From Halomonas stenophila (GTDB lineage Bacteria > Pseudomonadota > Gammaproteobacteria > Pseudomonadales > Halomonadaceae): DNA of 64,000 nucleotides. The notes beneath the pieces are model-generated. The model was given only the letters and a program-made list of their open reading frames with translations. It was not told the origin of the DNA and made no database searches. The translations under genes and the position numbers were made by a program. The stretch spans positions 41,673 to 105,672 of the forward strand of contig NZ_JACHXR010000014.1 of the NCBI RefSeq assembly GCF_014192275.1, given 5' to 3'. This document shows positions 62,608-64,000 of the stretch, piece after piece. Numbering within the stretch: the stretch's first letter is position 1; each line of letters begins with the position of its first letter.

Positions 62608-63120
62608 ATGCATACCGACGCGAAAAGCATTCTCGTCATGGGGGTTTCCGGCTCGGGAAAGTCTCATATAGGCCGACAGGTGGCCGCGGCCATCGATGCC
62701 ACCTTCATCGACGGGGATGACCATCACAGTGCCGCCAACATCACCAAGATGGCCCGGGGTGAACCCCTCACCGACGACGACCGTACCGCCTGGCTGCAGA
62801 CCCTGGCCGACCTCTACCGACGCTACCGCGCCGAGGGGCAGTCGCTGGTCATCGGCTGCTCGGCCCTCAAGCGCCGCTACCGTGACCGCCTTCGCCAAGG
62901 CGCTCCCGACCTGAAGATCCTCTATCTTCACGGCAGCCGCGAGCTGCTGCTGACGCGGCTCGATACCCGGGACGATCACTTCTTCGCCGGCGCACACATG
63001 CTCGACAGCCAGCTCGCGACCCTCGAGGTCCCCGACGAGACGGAGGCCTTTCGCTGCAACATCCGTTCGACACCCCGGGACATCGTCGATGCCTTCACGA
63101 CACGACTCCGCTCCAACTGA
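62608..63120 (+). CDS. gntK: Gluconokinase
   Basis: This 170-residue P-loop kinase has ILVMGVSGSGKSHIGRQVA, the substrate region FIDGDDHHSAANITKMARGE, PLTDDDRTAWLQTLADLY, GCSALKRRYRDRLRQ and HFFAGAHMLDSQLATLE. It converts gluconate to 6-phosphogluconate. ATG at 62608 (MHTDAKSIL) has a weak AAGAAG site. The gene is convergent with a TRAP transporter gene at the window edge, which may import gluconate. Confidence 0.93.
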   Translation: MHTDAKSILVMGVSGSGKSHIGRQVAAAIDATFIDGDDHHSAANITKMARGEPLTDDDRTAWLQTLADLYRRYRAEGQSLVIGCSALKRRYRDRLRQGAPDLKILYLHGSRELLLTRLDTRDDHFFAGAHMLDSQLATLEVPDETEAFRCNIRSTPRDIVDAFTTRLRSN

Positions 63121-63146
63121 GCCGATTTACCGGCCCTGAAACGACA

Positions 63147-63176
63147 GAAAGCGGCGCCTTTGCGCCGCTTTCTTTA
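63147..63176. terminator. Terminator between gntK and the TRAP gene
   Basis: GAAAGCGGCGC (63147-63157), loop CTTT, GCGCCGCTTTC (63162-63172) and then TTTAT. It is 27 bases after the gntK stop and can also serve the convergent TRAP gene. Confidence 0.93.
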
Positions 63177-63232
63177 TGGCCACATCGGTCATGGCCTATC
63201 GGGAAAAAACCTCTTTCCATCACGGTCGAATA

Positions 63233-64000
63233 TCACACCAGCCACATGGCCATGTCGGGCCAGAACAGCAACGCGAACAGCACGCAGAGTTGCAGGGCGA
63301 TGAACGGCAGCAGCGAGACGAAGATGTCCTTGAGGCTGACCTCGGGTGGGGCCACGCCCTTGAGGTAGAAGGCCGCCGGGCCGAAGGGCGGCGACAGGAA
63401 GGACACCTGCATGTTCACGGCGAACAGGATGCCGAACCAGATCGGGCTGTAGCCCAGCTGCTCGACGATCGGCACGAAGATCGGCAGCGTCAGCATGGCC
63501 ACGCCGATCCAGTCGAGGAACATGCCCAGCACCAGCAGGATCGCCATCATCACCAGGATGATCACGATGGGCGCCACGTCCAGGCCCATGATCATGCCCG
63601 AGATGAAGCGGTTGCCGCCCATCAGGTTGTAGACCCCGACCAGCGCCGCCGCGCCGATGCCGATCCAGATGATCATGCCGCAGGTGATCAGCGTCTGGCC
63701 CAGGCTCTCGTGCATGGTCCTCAGCGAGAACTCGCCGCGGGCGACCACCGCCAGCAGCACGCCGAACACGCCCATGGCCGCCGCCTCGGTCACCGAGGCC
63801 ACGCCGCCGTAGATCGAGCCCAGCACCAGTACCGCGATCAGCCCGGGCACGACGATCGCCTTGAGGGCCTGCCAGCGGTTGGCGAAGCCCTCGGTGCGAT
63901 CGGCCTCGGTCATCGGCGGGCCCATGGCGGGGTTGCGCAGGCAGCGCACCAGCACGTAGCCGATGTAGGAGAGCATCAGGATCACCGCCGGGGTGATCGC
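63233..64000 (-). CDS. TRAP transporter large permease (DctM family), C-terminal part
   Basis: The last 255 codons are in the window; the start lies beyond the right edge. There are many hydrophobic segments with ASVTEAAAMGVFGVLLAVVA, IIWIGIGAAALVGVYNLMGG, MFLDWIGVAMLTLPIFVPIV and SFLSPPFGPAAFYLKGVAPP, which match DctM. It is related to but distinct from the dctM at 23078-24394, with the same loop order. Adjacency to gntK suggests gluconate or another sugar acid as substrate, by inference. Confidence 0.9.
   Translation of the reverse strand, partial: AITPAVILMLSYIGYVLVRCLRNPAMGPPMTEADRTEGFANRWQALKAIVVPGLIAVLVLGSIYGGVASVTEAAAMGVFGVLLAVVARGEFSLRTMHESLGQTLITCGMIIWIGIGAAALVGVYNLMGGNRFISGMIMGLDVAPIVIILVMMAILLVLGMFLDWIGVAMLTLPIFVPIVEQLGYSPIWFGILFAVNMQVSFLSPPFGPAAFYLKGVAPPEVSLKDIFVSLLPFIALQLCVLFALLFWPDMAMWLV

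Overview
The window is a G+C-rich, gene-dense chromosomal segment that looks like a moderately halophilic gammaproteobacterium of the Halomonas type. This is inferred from gene content and order: short PutA plus PutP, TRAP carriers, an OpuC/Yeh-type osmolyte importer, a SUF operon with its Rrf2 regulator, and YeaC/YqcC/RimK/SanA families. No rRNA, CRISPR array, prophage or intact insertion sequence was seen. There is one tRNA.

Region 1 (1-16 kb) is metal and cobalamin biology. The start of a ChlI/BchI-like chelatase ATPase lies behind a cobalamin riboswitch. Divergent to it is a FecCD-type ABC importer behind a Zur-like palindrome. A solitary fructose-type PTS EIIABC follows. Then come btuBFCD behind a second cobalamin riboswitch, and a tightly coupled salvage and lower-ligand operon (cobT, cbiB, cobD, cobU, cobS, cobC and a divergent second cobU-like gene). 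Corrinoid uptake, cobinamide salvage and nucleotide-loop assembly are encoded together. The corrin-ring genes are not in the window.

Region 2 (16-21 kb) holds a Tat-exported sulfite dehydrogenase with a c-type cytochrome, an OpgD/OpgG-family glucan protein, and a PA0069-family radical SAM gene under a good LexA box.

Region 3 (21-28.5 kb) is a hexarate catabolic operon on the minus strand: kdgD, gudD, a TRAP transporter (dctP, dctQ, dctM), an unrecognised 50-residue membrane protein, the remnant of a GntR/FCD regulator, and ketoglutarate semialdehyde dehydrogenase. Together these convert glucarate or galactarate to 2-oxoglutarate. A strong terminator between dctP and dctQ probably makes binding protein more abundant than membrane subunits.

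Region 4 (28.5-37 kb) is housekeeping: an MDR alcohol dehydrogenase, a rhomboid-yeaC-DUF2797 operon, nadK with a metallophosphoesterase, an EamA exporter, a Pmp3-like protein, a CBS-domain protein and tRNA-Gly(CCC).

Region 5 (37-43 kb) is proline use: an AraC-family activator, PutA lacking the DNA-binding domain, a 40-codon ORF, and PutP. The putA promoter carries 21-bp-spaced direct repeats suited to an AraC-type activator.

Region 6 (43-57.6 kb) has an OmpW-family porin, a gamma-glutamylcyclotransferase, yqcC, a cystine ABC importer, a DUF3549-rimB-rimK cluster, a ferritin-like helical protein, and the SUF operon (Rrf2 regulator, sufB, sufC, sufD, sufS, sufT, sanA-like) with a Fur-like box upstream and an intergenic repeat-like element between sufB and sufC.

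Region 7 (57.9-64 kb) has an OpuC/Yeh-type ABC importer followed by a nitrilase-superfamily amidase, a gluconokinase, and the C-terminal part of a second TRAP DctM subunit. I did not find a clearly new defence or mobile system. The best candidates for undescribed biology are the 50-residue TRAP-operon membrane protein, the 40-codon ORF between putA and putP, the CobU paralogue pair, and the importer-amidase pairing.
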